From assembly GCF_950023065.1 (NCBI RefSeq), contig NC_088677.1, positions 65,125,469 through 65,189,468 of the forward strand: DNA of 64,000 nucleotides. The letters are read 5' to 3'. Under the pieces are notes generated by a model. It saw only the letters and a list, made by a program, of their open reading frames with translations. It was not told the origin of the DNA and ran no database searches. The position numbers and the translations under genes are program-made. The DNA comes from Planococcus citri. Taxonomy: Eukaryota > Arthropoda > Insecta > Hemiptera > Pseudococcidae. Each line of letters starts with the position of its first letter. Within the stretch, counting starts at the first letter, position 1. This document shows, one piece after another, positions 33,915 to 44,314 of this stretch.

Positions 33915-34349
33915 CTACCATCTAGAATCGTTGCAAATCTGGTTCTTATCGACAGAACCAAACGGAGGGTTTCGATCTAATATCCGTTCTGCCTGATGAA
34001 CGTATTTGATGGTGATGTCTTGACTGTATCGAACGAGGACGTACTGCAACCATGATCGATATTGGATGGCTAACTCCTTCGTCTCTTCGACAAAGGAGGG
34101 AGGTAAAATCACCACTTTTTCAACTTTCGACTCGATGAGATAATCCATTAACGAGGTTGTTTCTCGAATTAGTTTCTTTAGAATGTATTCCTCTGCGATT
34201 CCATATGTGCCCACAGATAACAGCACTCGTTTTGGATACTTAATTCCAGCGGTCTTCAAATTGGTGAGGATGGTTTGACCTGAAGCGAATTGATTCAGGA
34301 AAGAATTCTGCGAGATTTGGTCAGTTAACAATCGAGCATTGTGTGCCAT
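33915..34349 (-). CDS. Hypothetical protein, possible SGNH-hydrolase-like domain
   Basis: A 144-codon minus-strand frame begins MAHNARLLTDQ. In order it has SGQTILTNLKTAGI, then KRVLLSVGTYGIAEEY, a helix-like stretch, LMDYLIESKVEKVVILPPSF, and RSWLQYVLVRYS. A hydrophobic strand ending VGT(N/Y), a helix, and then a strand ending in LPP is the layout of blocks III-IV of SGNH/GDSL-type domains. Such domains occur in some retroelement and host proteins. The catalytic Ser block and terminal D-x-x-H are not evident. The C-terminal end runs past a possible frameshift into RFATILDGRYDKRDF in another frame. Complexity is good, so I think it was once coding, probably within a mobile element. Confidence 0.35.
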   Translation of the reverse strand: MAHNARLLTDQISQNSFLNQFASGQTILTNLKTAGIKYPKRVLLSVGTYGIAEEYILKKLIRETTSLMDYLIESKVEKVVILPPSFVEETKELAIQYRSWLQYVLVRYSQDITIKYVHQAERILDRNPPFGSVDKNQICNDSRW

Positions 34350-34969
34350 GGCCGCTGCTTAATAAACTGATCTTTTCAAGGCAGCATTCAGGCCTCTTAT
34401 CGACGAGTATAAAATGCTGCAATTTCTCCCGCCACAGAATTATTTTCATGAGAATTTGGGTTAAACATTAGTGTTGATGGCGAAAAAAAAATGTCAAAGG
34501 ATTTTGACCAAGTTCAGTGGAAATCTTCATTTTGAGTTGAAAGTCACCGAGAAAAAATTATTGTCTCCGGAGGTGCCTCTGTAAGGGAGATATGGGTTCT
34601 CAAAGAAAGGGAATTTTTGAAAAAAAAAAAAAAATCATCGCTTTTTCGCTTTAACTCTCCAATCTGTTTTGAGAGAAATGGCTTAGTTCCAAAAGATGAT
34701 ATTCAAGATTCTGCATCGACCTTGACCATTACCGAAAAAATTGTAGGCCTTTTTTTAAGGATTGTTCTTAGTGGCTGAGAATTTTTTATACCATGTGAGT
34801 AGAACGGAAACGAAATCGAGACCTGGAGGTTGACCTCTGCCAATTTGACAACAATGCAACCCCCGATGCTGCCCTTCTGGTGCTGCTCTCTCCCACTACG
34901 AAACTGAATGCGTATTTGTACCGGTGGAAAACCACTAACATGGTGCACATTATATAACTGAGGCAGTTA
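34350..34969. other. No clear gene
   Basis: The right part may include the decayed C-terminal end of the LINE reverse transcriptase annotated next. Otherwise AT-rich. Confidence 0.3.
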
Positions 34970-35600
34970 CGTTCAATGGGAACGCGTCTGTGGCCCTTCA
35001 CGTCCACGTGTGTCAGATCCATGAAGCACTCGTAATGAAATACATGATTGCAAGTGCTTATACCGATCGCTGCATCGTCTTTGCAGTATATTGAGCAAAC
35101 CAAGTGACTGGAACACGGACAGGGATGGGATGTCCCAACGCTTTTCAGCCACTACCCTGACAACTCGTTTTTGCAGCACCAGTGTAGGTCAGATCCAGTG
35201 TTTAGCTGCTCCCTCCCCCACAAACTATGACACAATACCTTAAAACCCCCTCAAAGACGGCCATGTAGAACCTCCGCAAATGAGCCTGTGACCACCATAC
35301 TATACTAGAGAGGTATTTTAACAAGTGAACAATTTTGTAAAGCTTATCTCTCAGATTGACGCAATGTACCCTCCCAAGATAAACTCGCATCTACGTGAAC
35401 TCCCAAGTACCTATGTTGCGTGACCTGTACCAAAGGAGCACAGTTACATGACCCATTACTCGTACAAGCTCCGTCATGGAAATACACTTACCACTCAGGT
35501 CCTGAACATGCTGATCTTGAAAACCAAAAACCAGCAATTCGGACTTTGCAGAGTTTATTTTGAGTCCCTGGCTCTCAAACCTTTTAGATGAAAAATTGAA
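34970..35600 (-). pseudogene. Jockey-like LINE reverse transcriptase, 3' part, frameshifted
   Basis: Reading the minus strand from 35600 downward gives consecutive RT blocks in different frames. FESQGLKINSAKSELLVFG is the palm/thumb motif (F..nGL.lN..Ks..l.f). RYLGVHVDASLSWEG is the YLGv.iD..LsW block. The next is KLYKIVHLLKYL..RRFYMAVFEGVLRYCVIV. Last come LVLQKRVVRVVAEKRW..LSVFQSLGLLNILQ and HGSDTRGR. Order and spacing match the C-terminal half of jockey/CR1-group reverse transcriptases. Several frameshifts and stops show it is dead. The catalytic FADD region and the endonuclease are not present. Confidence 0.75.
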
Positions 35601-35648
35601 AAAATGATCCGATTTTCGTCACATATATATATACATGTAAAAACCATA

Positions 35649-36035
35649 CATTACGAGATCCGTTTTATATAAAATCGGGCATTGCGAGATCCTGAGATCC
35701 TTTTGCCGGATCTCGCAAGTTCTCTCATATGCCATGGTACTCGTGAGATCCGGGGGACCCTGTACACACATTTTCAGCCGGATCTCGTTTTGCCTACTAT
35801 TCATATACTTATATACAATTTTTGAAAATAGATAAACGACGCATCTTGCGAGATCCACCCCCAAATCAGGTTTAGGCCATTGGTGGATCTCGGTTTATGC
35901 GGATCGCGAAATTGATGGTGGCAATGCATAGAAAGGCACTGTTTACACACTGGAACATGCGTTCGAACGAAGTTGTAGGGTTATTATATGAGTTTTTAGC
36001 ATTTTTCGAAATTTTTTGGGGTGGATCTCGCAATG
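35649..36035. mobile_element. 387-bp TA-flanked MITE rich in CGAGATCC motifs
   Basis: The left end CATTACGAGATCC (35649) and the inverted right end CATTGCGAGATCC (to 36035) are flanked by TA on both sides (35647-35648, 36036-36037), as for Tc1/mariner-type insertion. The motif (G/A)CGAGATCC or its inverse occurs about eight to nine times inside, in both orientations. There is no coding sequence. Confidence 0.75.
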
Positions 36036-36037
36036 TA

Positions 36038-38439
36038 CTATAAGACAGTATATATATATTTTTTTTTTTTGAAATTGGCACCACCACTTAGTAGAATTCT
36101 AAAAACGGCCTTTGTTTTGGAAATGACCTTTATCGATGCTGAATCTTGAATACCTTTTATCGTTTGGAACTGGGCCATTTTCCCCAAAACAGCTTGAGTT
36201 GGGGCTAGCGCGAAAAAAACGTGATTTTTTCGAAAATGTCCTTTTTTGAGAATTTTGTCTTCCCTCCAGAAGCACCTGCGGAGCCAACATTTTTTCCAAG
36301 TGACTTTCAACTTGAAATAAAAAGAGTCTTGACTGAATTCGTTGAATTCTCCGACATATTTTTTTTCCATCCACCATATGCAAATCTTGCTGCTTGATGG
36401 TAAATACGTATACCTTCTGTTAATCTTTCATCCTTTAGTTTTAGTCCTTCGAAAACGTATGTACATATTTGTGTACATGCAGTATGGATTTGTCGTGTGT
36501 ATGTGATTTATTTTTCACTGCTCGGCGCTGCTGTGTTATGTTGTGACGAAGATTACGCGAGAAAAAGACGCAGATGTTTGCTAATCCTGAAAAATTTACG
36601 ATACCGAGATCGTAAATTTTTTCGAATTATCAGATATCGGTAAGATTGAAGATGCTGAAATACTCGAATGAAGATGAGCCCCTTATGTCGTTCTCAAACA
36701 TTGTCTGCAAGGCTAAAACAGCTCGATTTCAACATTTGTCGAATTTAAAGCAGTTTAAGGCCAGAGTATTACACAAAATATTTAATACTCAACTCTTGAG
36801 ATCAGCGAATAGCTTACACATGTTAAATACTAACTTCCAGAAAAACGGGTTTTCAATGAACTATGAGTATGTATTCTCACACGAAATTACTCAATTACGA
36901 GTCTAAAAAACGATACAGACATTGATGTATCGGAATTCGTTTCCCAGCTCCATTAGCGAAATGACTCTAATTGATCAACGATAATGGAGCTGTCAGTAAC
37001 GAATACTGTGTTACCATACACACATATATCGAACCGAACAGTATTTCGCTAATTATCCGCGTTGAGGGGGTGAAGGAAAAAGAGCCAGCTAGGGCTACGA
37101 ATACCAGTACTTTTTTAAAAATGCGTATGCTCAAAAATACGTATTAGATTCGTCATTACTCGTTTATATTGGATAGAATCTCAACTCAACCTTTCCGCAG
37201 TGTGTGGTCCGAACTCACACACTTGGTAAAAAAAAAAAGACAAGGCAGATGACCACTCCAAGGAAAAAAACGCAGACCCGTGAAATCCACTTCATTCTAC
37301 GTACTCCACTCTGCGTTTTTTTTTCACGATTTGTGTAAATTCGCGTGTGTGTTCGTGGTTAAATAAACCATGTGAGGCACGCATAAGCTACGAGTATATT
37401 TTATGATCGAGTAGCGTCGCGTTATTAATTAAGGCAATCGTTCTATATATACGAGCATCGTCGAGAGCCGACGTTTGATGTATATTATAGCGCTAAATAG
37501 GAGACCCCCTTTCGTATACATAAATCTTTTTCCTATGCGCGCATTTACTCGCGTTCTATGTACTGTAAGGCAGGCAGCTCCCTGCAGTTGGCATCCGTCA
37601 ACGATTATCGTGCCAGTTTCTCGCCAGCTACCAGTCGTCCGAAACACTGTCGTTTTTCCTAATATTGTGCCGTTTTTGCACACGGAAAATGATTTGAATC
37701 ATTGCAAATTTGTCGGTTTTTTTTTCTTTAGTAAAGTCAGTTTTTTTCACCGTGACAGTTTTCCTCGTCAAATTTTTCTCGATAATTAACGAGGGAAAAA
37801 TTATGACTGTGGGTGAATGTAGGTACTAGGTAGTTTCATATTCATAGGTGACTGATCTCAGCCTCATTTCCTCTGATGAGTGAGTCGCTCATGCTGAGCA
37901 CAAGGAGTTATGTTCGCTTATTTACTGAATTTTAGAGGCTGAGTTGCACTAATGTCTTAAGGATATGTTATTAATTGAAGGTGGCACGAAGGGATGTTGT
38001 TAGGAAAAAATTTTGAAAGTATTAAAGCGTCCTGCAAAAAGAATATGCAGATACTCTCTTGCAATCAGCGAATCGAATGTTCCTAAATTATAAATAGTCA
38101 AGTTTTTGAATAATTCAAAATATATTTATGTATGTTTGACCATGGTCTCTCTACATATAATATGTAACTACATTCAGAAATATGTATCAGAAAAAAAACT
38201 TGTTCAAAAGTTGATAAAAAGCAAATAAGAAAAACTATCTTGCGATCTGTGATAAAATTTTAAACTATTGAAGTATTGATGTATATTCCAAGTGCAGCCG
38301 ATTTGGATCCATTTGTGGGTGGATGCAGGTGCGCTAACATTTGAACTTGGACAAGCTGGCTCTGTAAAAACTCTAAACATGTGTTCATGAAGGGTTGCTC
38401 TTTATCCAACCTTATGCAACTTTCTCAATGTGTTCATTC
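36038..38439. other. No gene recognised; one imperfect hairpin
   Basis: An imperfect hairpin spans 36935-37004 (CAGCTCCATTA / TAATGGAGCTG with flanking ATTCGTT / AACGAAT, 26-base loop). The rest is mixed AT-rich sequence with no domain-like frame. Confidence 0.4.
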
Positions 38440-38608
38440 ACCGGGAAAATCTGGAAAAGTCAGGGAATTCAGTCGGTCTGGAAAAGTCAGAGAATTTCGT
38501 AATTTTCACACAAAATCCCTGGAATTTTGAAAAAACGATCAATTGCAAATTTCGGATAAGCACCTGTGATTGAAAGAAAAACATTATTTTTTACCTCTCG
38601 AAACCCAA
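38440..38608 (+). repeat. Truncated copy of the 12669-13750 element family
   Basis: CTGGAAAAGTCAGGGAATTC, GGAATTTTGAAAAAACGATC and ACATTATTTTTTACCTCTCG match the left end and first module of the 12669-13750 element at about 90 percent. The copy stops at CTCGAAACCC before the hairpin core and lacks the terminal CAGGGTG. Confidence 0.75.
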
Positions 38609-41600
38609 CTCGTCAGCACTGATTAGGTGGAACTTGGACGCACAGAAACAGCATGTCACTCAGACCTCAGAACCAAATTTAGAGTTGCCGGAGTTGATTT
38701 TTCGATTTTTTTGGCGAATGTTTGAAAATAGCAGAAACTGCAGGTTATTGGTTTATAAATTTTTTACCAAAAGAGTGAATTGAATACATGACAGCGATGA
38801 AAATCTGAGACTCGGTTGATGTGCTAAAGTCGATTCCACGATTCAATTGCTACCTTTTTTGGAAACGATCTGGAGCCTTCAGTATAAGTTGACTTTTCTT
38901 AGGAGGTTTCAAATCTCTCCGGAAGGTGTAATCAACTTTAGTGGCTGAAAATTTAATCCTGTCGTAAATTTGAAATTCCCAATCGATTAGGGTAAGACGC
39001 AAATCAGTACATAAACCGAGTATCTAGCATAAAGTTGCGGCCCAAATTGGCTGATTTTTTGATATGTTGAAGCCAATTTATTCTTTTTGAAGAAAATGAA
39101 TACACCAATAGCCAATTTCCGCCATTTTGAGAAATTCTTCCAAGATTGAAACATCAACTTCAGTGACTTATATGTAATTTGATTCTGAGTTCGGGATGTC
39201 ATGTTCTTTTGATGAGTCAAGTTTAGTCTTAATCGGAGTTGATGTTGTGTAAAAGTTCTTCGTTTCCAGCAAAAGTCTAAAAAAAATTTCATTTTCATAC
39301 TGTACAATATTAATTGTTCGTTTGGCGGCTTCAAATATGTTTTGAATATGCTCGCTGATGTTTATTGTTGTTGGTGAATTTGTGCCACCATAATATCATC
39401 CATTTTATTGGATCAGAAGAGGGAGTACTATAGAAAGGACGTAAAGGAGTCTGTTTCAAAGCTTGCTCCAGTAGACATTTCTATCGTTTTTTTCTTCTTC
39501 AGAAATCCGATAAAAAATTAGAAAATTAACGAGATTACTTGCTTTTCTCTCTCTCTTCCAACAACACTCTCGACAGTATGATTTCAATAACCTCACGCCA
39601 TTATCAACCATTCAAAAATATGTTTTCACTTTTCGATGAAAAAATGCTACATTTTTATTGAATTTAATTTCAAAAATATTTTCAAAAATTTTCATCCAAA
39701 GAGATGAATTTTGAACATTTATGTAAATGGCTACAACACGTACGTAGGTACGCTAACGCTATAAATGAGCCTGAGAGAACATTCCGTATTGGAAGTTATT
39801 CTCATCAATGAACCCCAGACTGATCCGGTGAAATTTGGAATTAAACTGATTGCCGCAGTAGCCATTTCTGTCGTTTTTTTTTTTTATAAAAGTCAGAAAA
39901 TTGACAAGAATTATTTACTTGAAATCGACGAAGAAAGAAATTCATTAGTTCATCATCTGAGACTACATTCTAAAAATATGCAATATAAATTCGACGATTG
40001 AGCATCCAAATGATAAAATACATAGAGAAAAGATTCGCGAAAGCGACCGAATAATCCCAATTATTACATCGAGGTTTTTATAAGGTATCGCTAAAAGAGA
40101 CACTATACGTATTCGTAGCACGATATCTTAATTAAGATATCTTTTAGCCTAAATCGGATCTTCGAATTAGTAAGGCTTTTGAAAAGAGTACAGCATTCAG
40201 GCTCGTTTCATCGTATTATATTCGCGCTAAGCCGAAAGGTAAAATAAAAAAAAACCCGATGTTTAATCCGAATCCAAATCCAGCCGCGTTCGTTTGGAAA
40301 TGTACCAGCAAAGTAGATTCCATCTAGTATACACAAGTAAGTAAAAGAAAAGAACGCCGCGATGACATAATAAGTTACCTCAAAGGCGACGTCTTCTGTA
40401 CCTACTACAGTACGTCGCTCCATTAATTCGTCACTACGGCAGCAGCAGGTTTATTTTGTTGATTTTCGGTACGTTTAACCGCATCATAATTTACAATTTT
40501 TATTTAGACAGAGAAAGGGAAACAGCACGAGGCGCAGAATGAGAGAGAAAAAAACAAATTATAAAAAGATGGAGCATTTTTTTTTTACTATCCCGTTGTC
40601 GGTGTGTTGTGTTCTTCACTCTCTCTTCCCTGATTTCGAATAAATTTATCTTTATGGACGATAAAGTACGCGAAAGATTTATGGATATGTTTTGATTAAT
40701 GTGTCCGTGTCTGATGGTAGGTACAATGTACGTACGTCAATGGTGGTCGGTTAGGAAATTATTTTTACACCGGAAGGAATAACACACGTTTGAGATGAAA
40801 AAAATTCATACAGTTGAATAATAGGAATGAGTGAAAATTTTCGATGTTACATATGTACTCATGCAAGCATTTGAAAATATTTGAGGTACATAATTTCAAT
40901 GAAAATGGTGATTTTTCACAAACTGTTTACGAACTCGCAAGTTCGCTTTGGTGGGAACCCTGTGCAGGATTTTTACTATGCGAGTAAAATAATCACTTTC
41001 CAATGCTTAAAACGTCAAAGTATACGAGCGTGTTGGAACAATTTGACGATAGAAGTGAGCAAAGCAGGAGATAATAAAAGAAAAGCGTCTTAAGTAGTTC
41101 AATTATCATTGTTTAACCTCGGTAAACTTTGATAATTGGCGAACGAAGCGAAAGAGAATAGTTGAAATTAATTACCATGCGTCAGTTATGTACGTAGATA
41201 TACATAATACGCTTCGGCAACTTTTCGCGTCAAGATGCTTGCCTGTCTTCGTAGACTTGTTCTTCTGCTTCGTCGTCATCATCCTTAAGTCTTCGATGAT
41301 ATGACGATGATTGAGTGAGGTCTATGAAATAAACAATTACTTACTAGCTAAATTCCTCGTGGATGAGATGAAGATTTTTCTGTCGTACTGGCAAACATTT
41401 CTTCTCGAAATCCCAATTTTATAAAAGCAGGGGTTGCAAACGTTGAGATGACCATGAGAGGGTTGTAGAAGGTCATTTTGCTCCTCTGACTGCTGATCCA
41501 CAGCATTATTGAACCAGATCTTACTTTTAAGGTTGTTCAGTCACTGATGCGACAGTTTCAATTCGACTCTTCGAAACTCTTATTTTATATTGAAACTGCC

Positions 41601-42598
41601 ATTCCAACCATCTCCACCGCGGTTACCTCTAAACAGAAAAACGCCACCAATAACATAGATACTCGGTGCTTTTCTTACCACATTCCATCGTAATGGTTGC
41701 AATTCATCCTACCCTTCCACATCCGACATCCAGAAATGCGAATTTTATAATTAAAAATACAATCTACTTCTCGGTAGCGGTACCAAGAGATGCTGCTGGT
41801 TCCAGTAACCGTCACAAATCGGCCCCTATCATCCCTCCACAATACTCGAGCAGCGAGCGCCAAAAACGAAAGAAAATAATAAATCAGATTAAACGTTGTT
41901 ACCTGCTCTTCTTGCTCACCTATACTTCTCTTGACAGTATCACGTACATCGATAATCGGTCCGAAGCACAGGGTTTTTAATTACTGCGAAACCTATTAAA
42001 ACTACACTGTCCTCCTCCTTCGCCTCGCCACCATGCTTCGTGTTAGCAAAAAGACAAATGAAAATACTGCTGTCGTTGTTGCCTAAGCTATATACGCCGC
42101 GCTACCGCCATCGTCATCATCGTACACAGTAACTGGACGAAATGGAAAATGTACCCTGCCTTCTTCGGCTGGTCTTGGCCATCTCTCTTCTTCGTCGGGC
42201 GAACAATTAGCCCGAAAGCGCGTTTATACACGATCTATCTTTTACGACTACTACCGAGTTACACATCAACCTACATATTTATCATTATTCACCCAGCCAG
42301 CCTATGATTAATGATCACCCTTTATTCCGCACGGTGTTTCGCGCCTCTTATCAACACCTTTCCTTATATACCGCACCGTAGGATTCGAGTTCTCTCTGTA
42401 TGCTGTGTGTCTTGCTCGTTCACCAGGTTTCCTCTTTGGCGTGAAATGCTCTCTTCCAGCATTCTCGCCAGCATCGTCAATGCGAAGATGCGCCCGTTAG
42501 TCTTATTTTCTCTATCAGGAGAACCTCATACGCTCTGATTCGCATGAAATCAAGCTAGATCGATAGAGAATGACTCAAAATTTCAGGGAGCTGAAGTT
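38609..42598. other. No gene recognised; small palindrome at 40122
   Basis: GATATCTTAATTAAGATATC at 40122-40141 is a perfect 20-base palindrome. An approximate duplication links 39465-39545 and 39850-39920. 41200-42540 is less AT-rich with CATCGTCATCATCG-type runs and could be near a gene. I see no convincing exon. Confidence 0.35.
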
Positions 42599-43129
42599 CT
42601 TTTTTGGATTTTTGACCAATTTTTGAAAATTTAAAGAGGGTGTTGAGAAAAGAGGTGATCATTAATAAAAGTTAGGTGAATGAGGCATATCTTCTGATAC
42701 GAGTTGTAATCTCTTGTGCAGAAAATACTGTTAGATGCTAATTTGTGGGTAGAAACTCAAGGTGGGAAAAAAGATCCAATGGAATTTTGAATGAAAAATT
42801 GGAAATCACTTGTGACTTTTTTTCTCATTTTTAGGTGCTTTGAATTTAAATTCTCTATATCCAAAATCAACGTAATCAAAACCATGAAAAAAATATGTCA
42901 TGTATTTGTAATTTTTGATCCCGCTCATTAAGTATTGTATTTGAGGGAAAGTGAATTTTTACCCACCTTGAGTTTCTACATAAAAATCAGCATCAAACAT
43001 TATTTTCCCCACAAAAGATCGCTACTAGTATTAGAAGATATGCCTCATTCACCCAACCTATAATTAATGATCATCTCTTATCAATACATTTTTTTAAATT
43101 TTCAAAAATTCGTCAAAAATCCAAAAAAG
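42599..43129. repeat. 531-bp foldback element
   Basis: The left arm from CTTTTTTGGATTTTTGACCA (42599) and right arm ending TGGTCAAAAATCC-like sequence at 43129 are inverted copies for about 180 bases. Both contain TGAATGAGGCATATCTTCT and TAGAAACTCAAGGTGGG on opposite strands. The central ~150 bases are unique. No target duplication is clear. Confidence 0.75.
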
Positions 43130-43521
43130 AAATGATGTAAGACTCCTGCTTGTCACTCATCATTACATTTGGCTTGATCACGCTAACGTTTATCTTGAGA
43201 CACCGTGAAAATACTTCAATTAAAACTTTTATGTGTATGGTTACTGAACGCAAATGCCATAGAAAAACCTTCACCGTTTTTCAATCTTTTGAAAATTAAA
43301 ATAAAATAACATTATTGCTTACTATGTGCTATTAAATAGAGCGACGTTAGTCGTAAAAGGAAACCTGGTAGTCCTCTTCTGACAGACGTGCGACAAGACG
43401 CACGCACCCACCAATAATTATGCATTAACGAATAAAAAGTACATAGAAGCGACTCGACGAAATCTAAATAAAATCATAAATCATCTGATAAGACAACGAC
43501 GAAGTGGAGTAGCAACGCTGA

Positions 43522-43678
43522 TTAAATTTAAACTGCTGCACTCGTTTCTACGTACTAACTACTGACCTATCCCAAGTAGTTATCGTCATCGTTTTCGGAC
43601 AACTTTGAGTGTATTACACTCCAAGTTGTCCGAAAACGATGACAGTACATAGAAACGAGTGCAGTAGTTTAAATTTAA
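43522..43678. repeat. 157-bp long palindrome with one-base centre
   Basis: TTAAATTTAAACTGCTGCAC at 43522 is mirrored by GTGCAGTAGTTTAAATTTAA ending at 43678. CATCGTTTTCGGACAACTT is mirrored by AAGTTGTCCGAAAACGATG, and the centre is GAGTGTA-T-TACACTC. The left arm has about 28 extra bases (CTAACTACTGACCTATCCCA...), giving a single bulge. No coding content. Confidence 0.85.
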
Positions 43679-44013
43679 CGATTATACGTACGTACCTCTA
43701 CATTCTTACTATGTCTAGTGTGCTGTGCATGTACCAGTAGCGTAGTATAGAGGTACATGTTTCCTGAATCGTGGTACTCGTATGATATCGGTGTGGTAAT
43801 CTAGTCGTATTTATACGAACGAGGCATTCGAATTGTACACATAACTGTCTTGCAGTACTGCGATGATGAAAGAAAGATGATGGGCAGGGAGAGACATGGG
43901 GTAGTCAAAGTGCCACCCTGTTCCTTGAAAAGGAGTCGCGATAATATTTCCAGTTATGTACCATCACTGTAAGATGGTTACGAGGGGATGGTGAATAATA
44001 CATACAGGGTGGA
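43679..44013. other. No gene recognised
   Basis: AT-rich spacer between a palindrome and a LINE fragment. Confidence 0.3.
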
Positions 44014-44314
44014 TTAATCAAATACATATTGATAATTTGAAGAATTCCACGTTACTGTAAAAATTTCTTTAATTATTCGCATGATGTCGTCGAAATCGGC
44101 GTTCCACATTGTTGGTCCAATTGATGATCCTTGTGGACATCCGCGGTCGATCCATTTACGTATATCATCGAAGAGAATCTCCCTGTCAGCGAAGCAGGAG
44201 AGGATCAAGGCGATTATAAAGTGGGGAATAGCGAGACGGTTGAAAACACTAATGATATCGACCCATCTGGCGTGGTCAAACGCCCCGTGAATGTCTAGAG
44301 AAATGAGAGCGATA
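44014..44314 (-). pseudogene. R1-like LINE reverse transcriptase fragment
   Basis: The minus-strand frame reads IALISLDIHGAFDHARW, then IPHFIIALILSCFADREILF, then RGCPQGSSIGPTMWNADFDD. These are the RT blocks A (LDI.GAFD, containing a catalytic Asp) to B (GCPQGS.lGP.lWN) in the form usual for R1-clade elements. The frame stops before the FADD block at YQYVFD. On its upstream side it meets the TIR element 44315-46639. Removing the element and one TA joins this frame to an open frame at 46642 without a shift. A fragment, not functional. Confidence 0.8.

Noticed and set aside
34786..35103. Minus-strand peptide CSIYC...CNHVFHYEC resembling a RING finger
   Set aside because: The same bases in another frame encode the conserved LINE reverse transcriptase C-terminal sequence (SLGLLNILQ..HGSDTRGR), which continues in order from upstream RT blocks. 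The RING-like pattern lacks the remaining cysteine pairs and is a frame shadow.
39765..40001. 78-codon frame with a hydrophobic segment
   Set aside because: Part of it matches a nearby non-coding duplicate at 39465-39545; no recognisable domain and no exon context.
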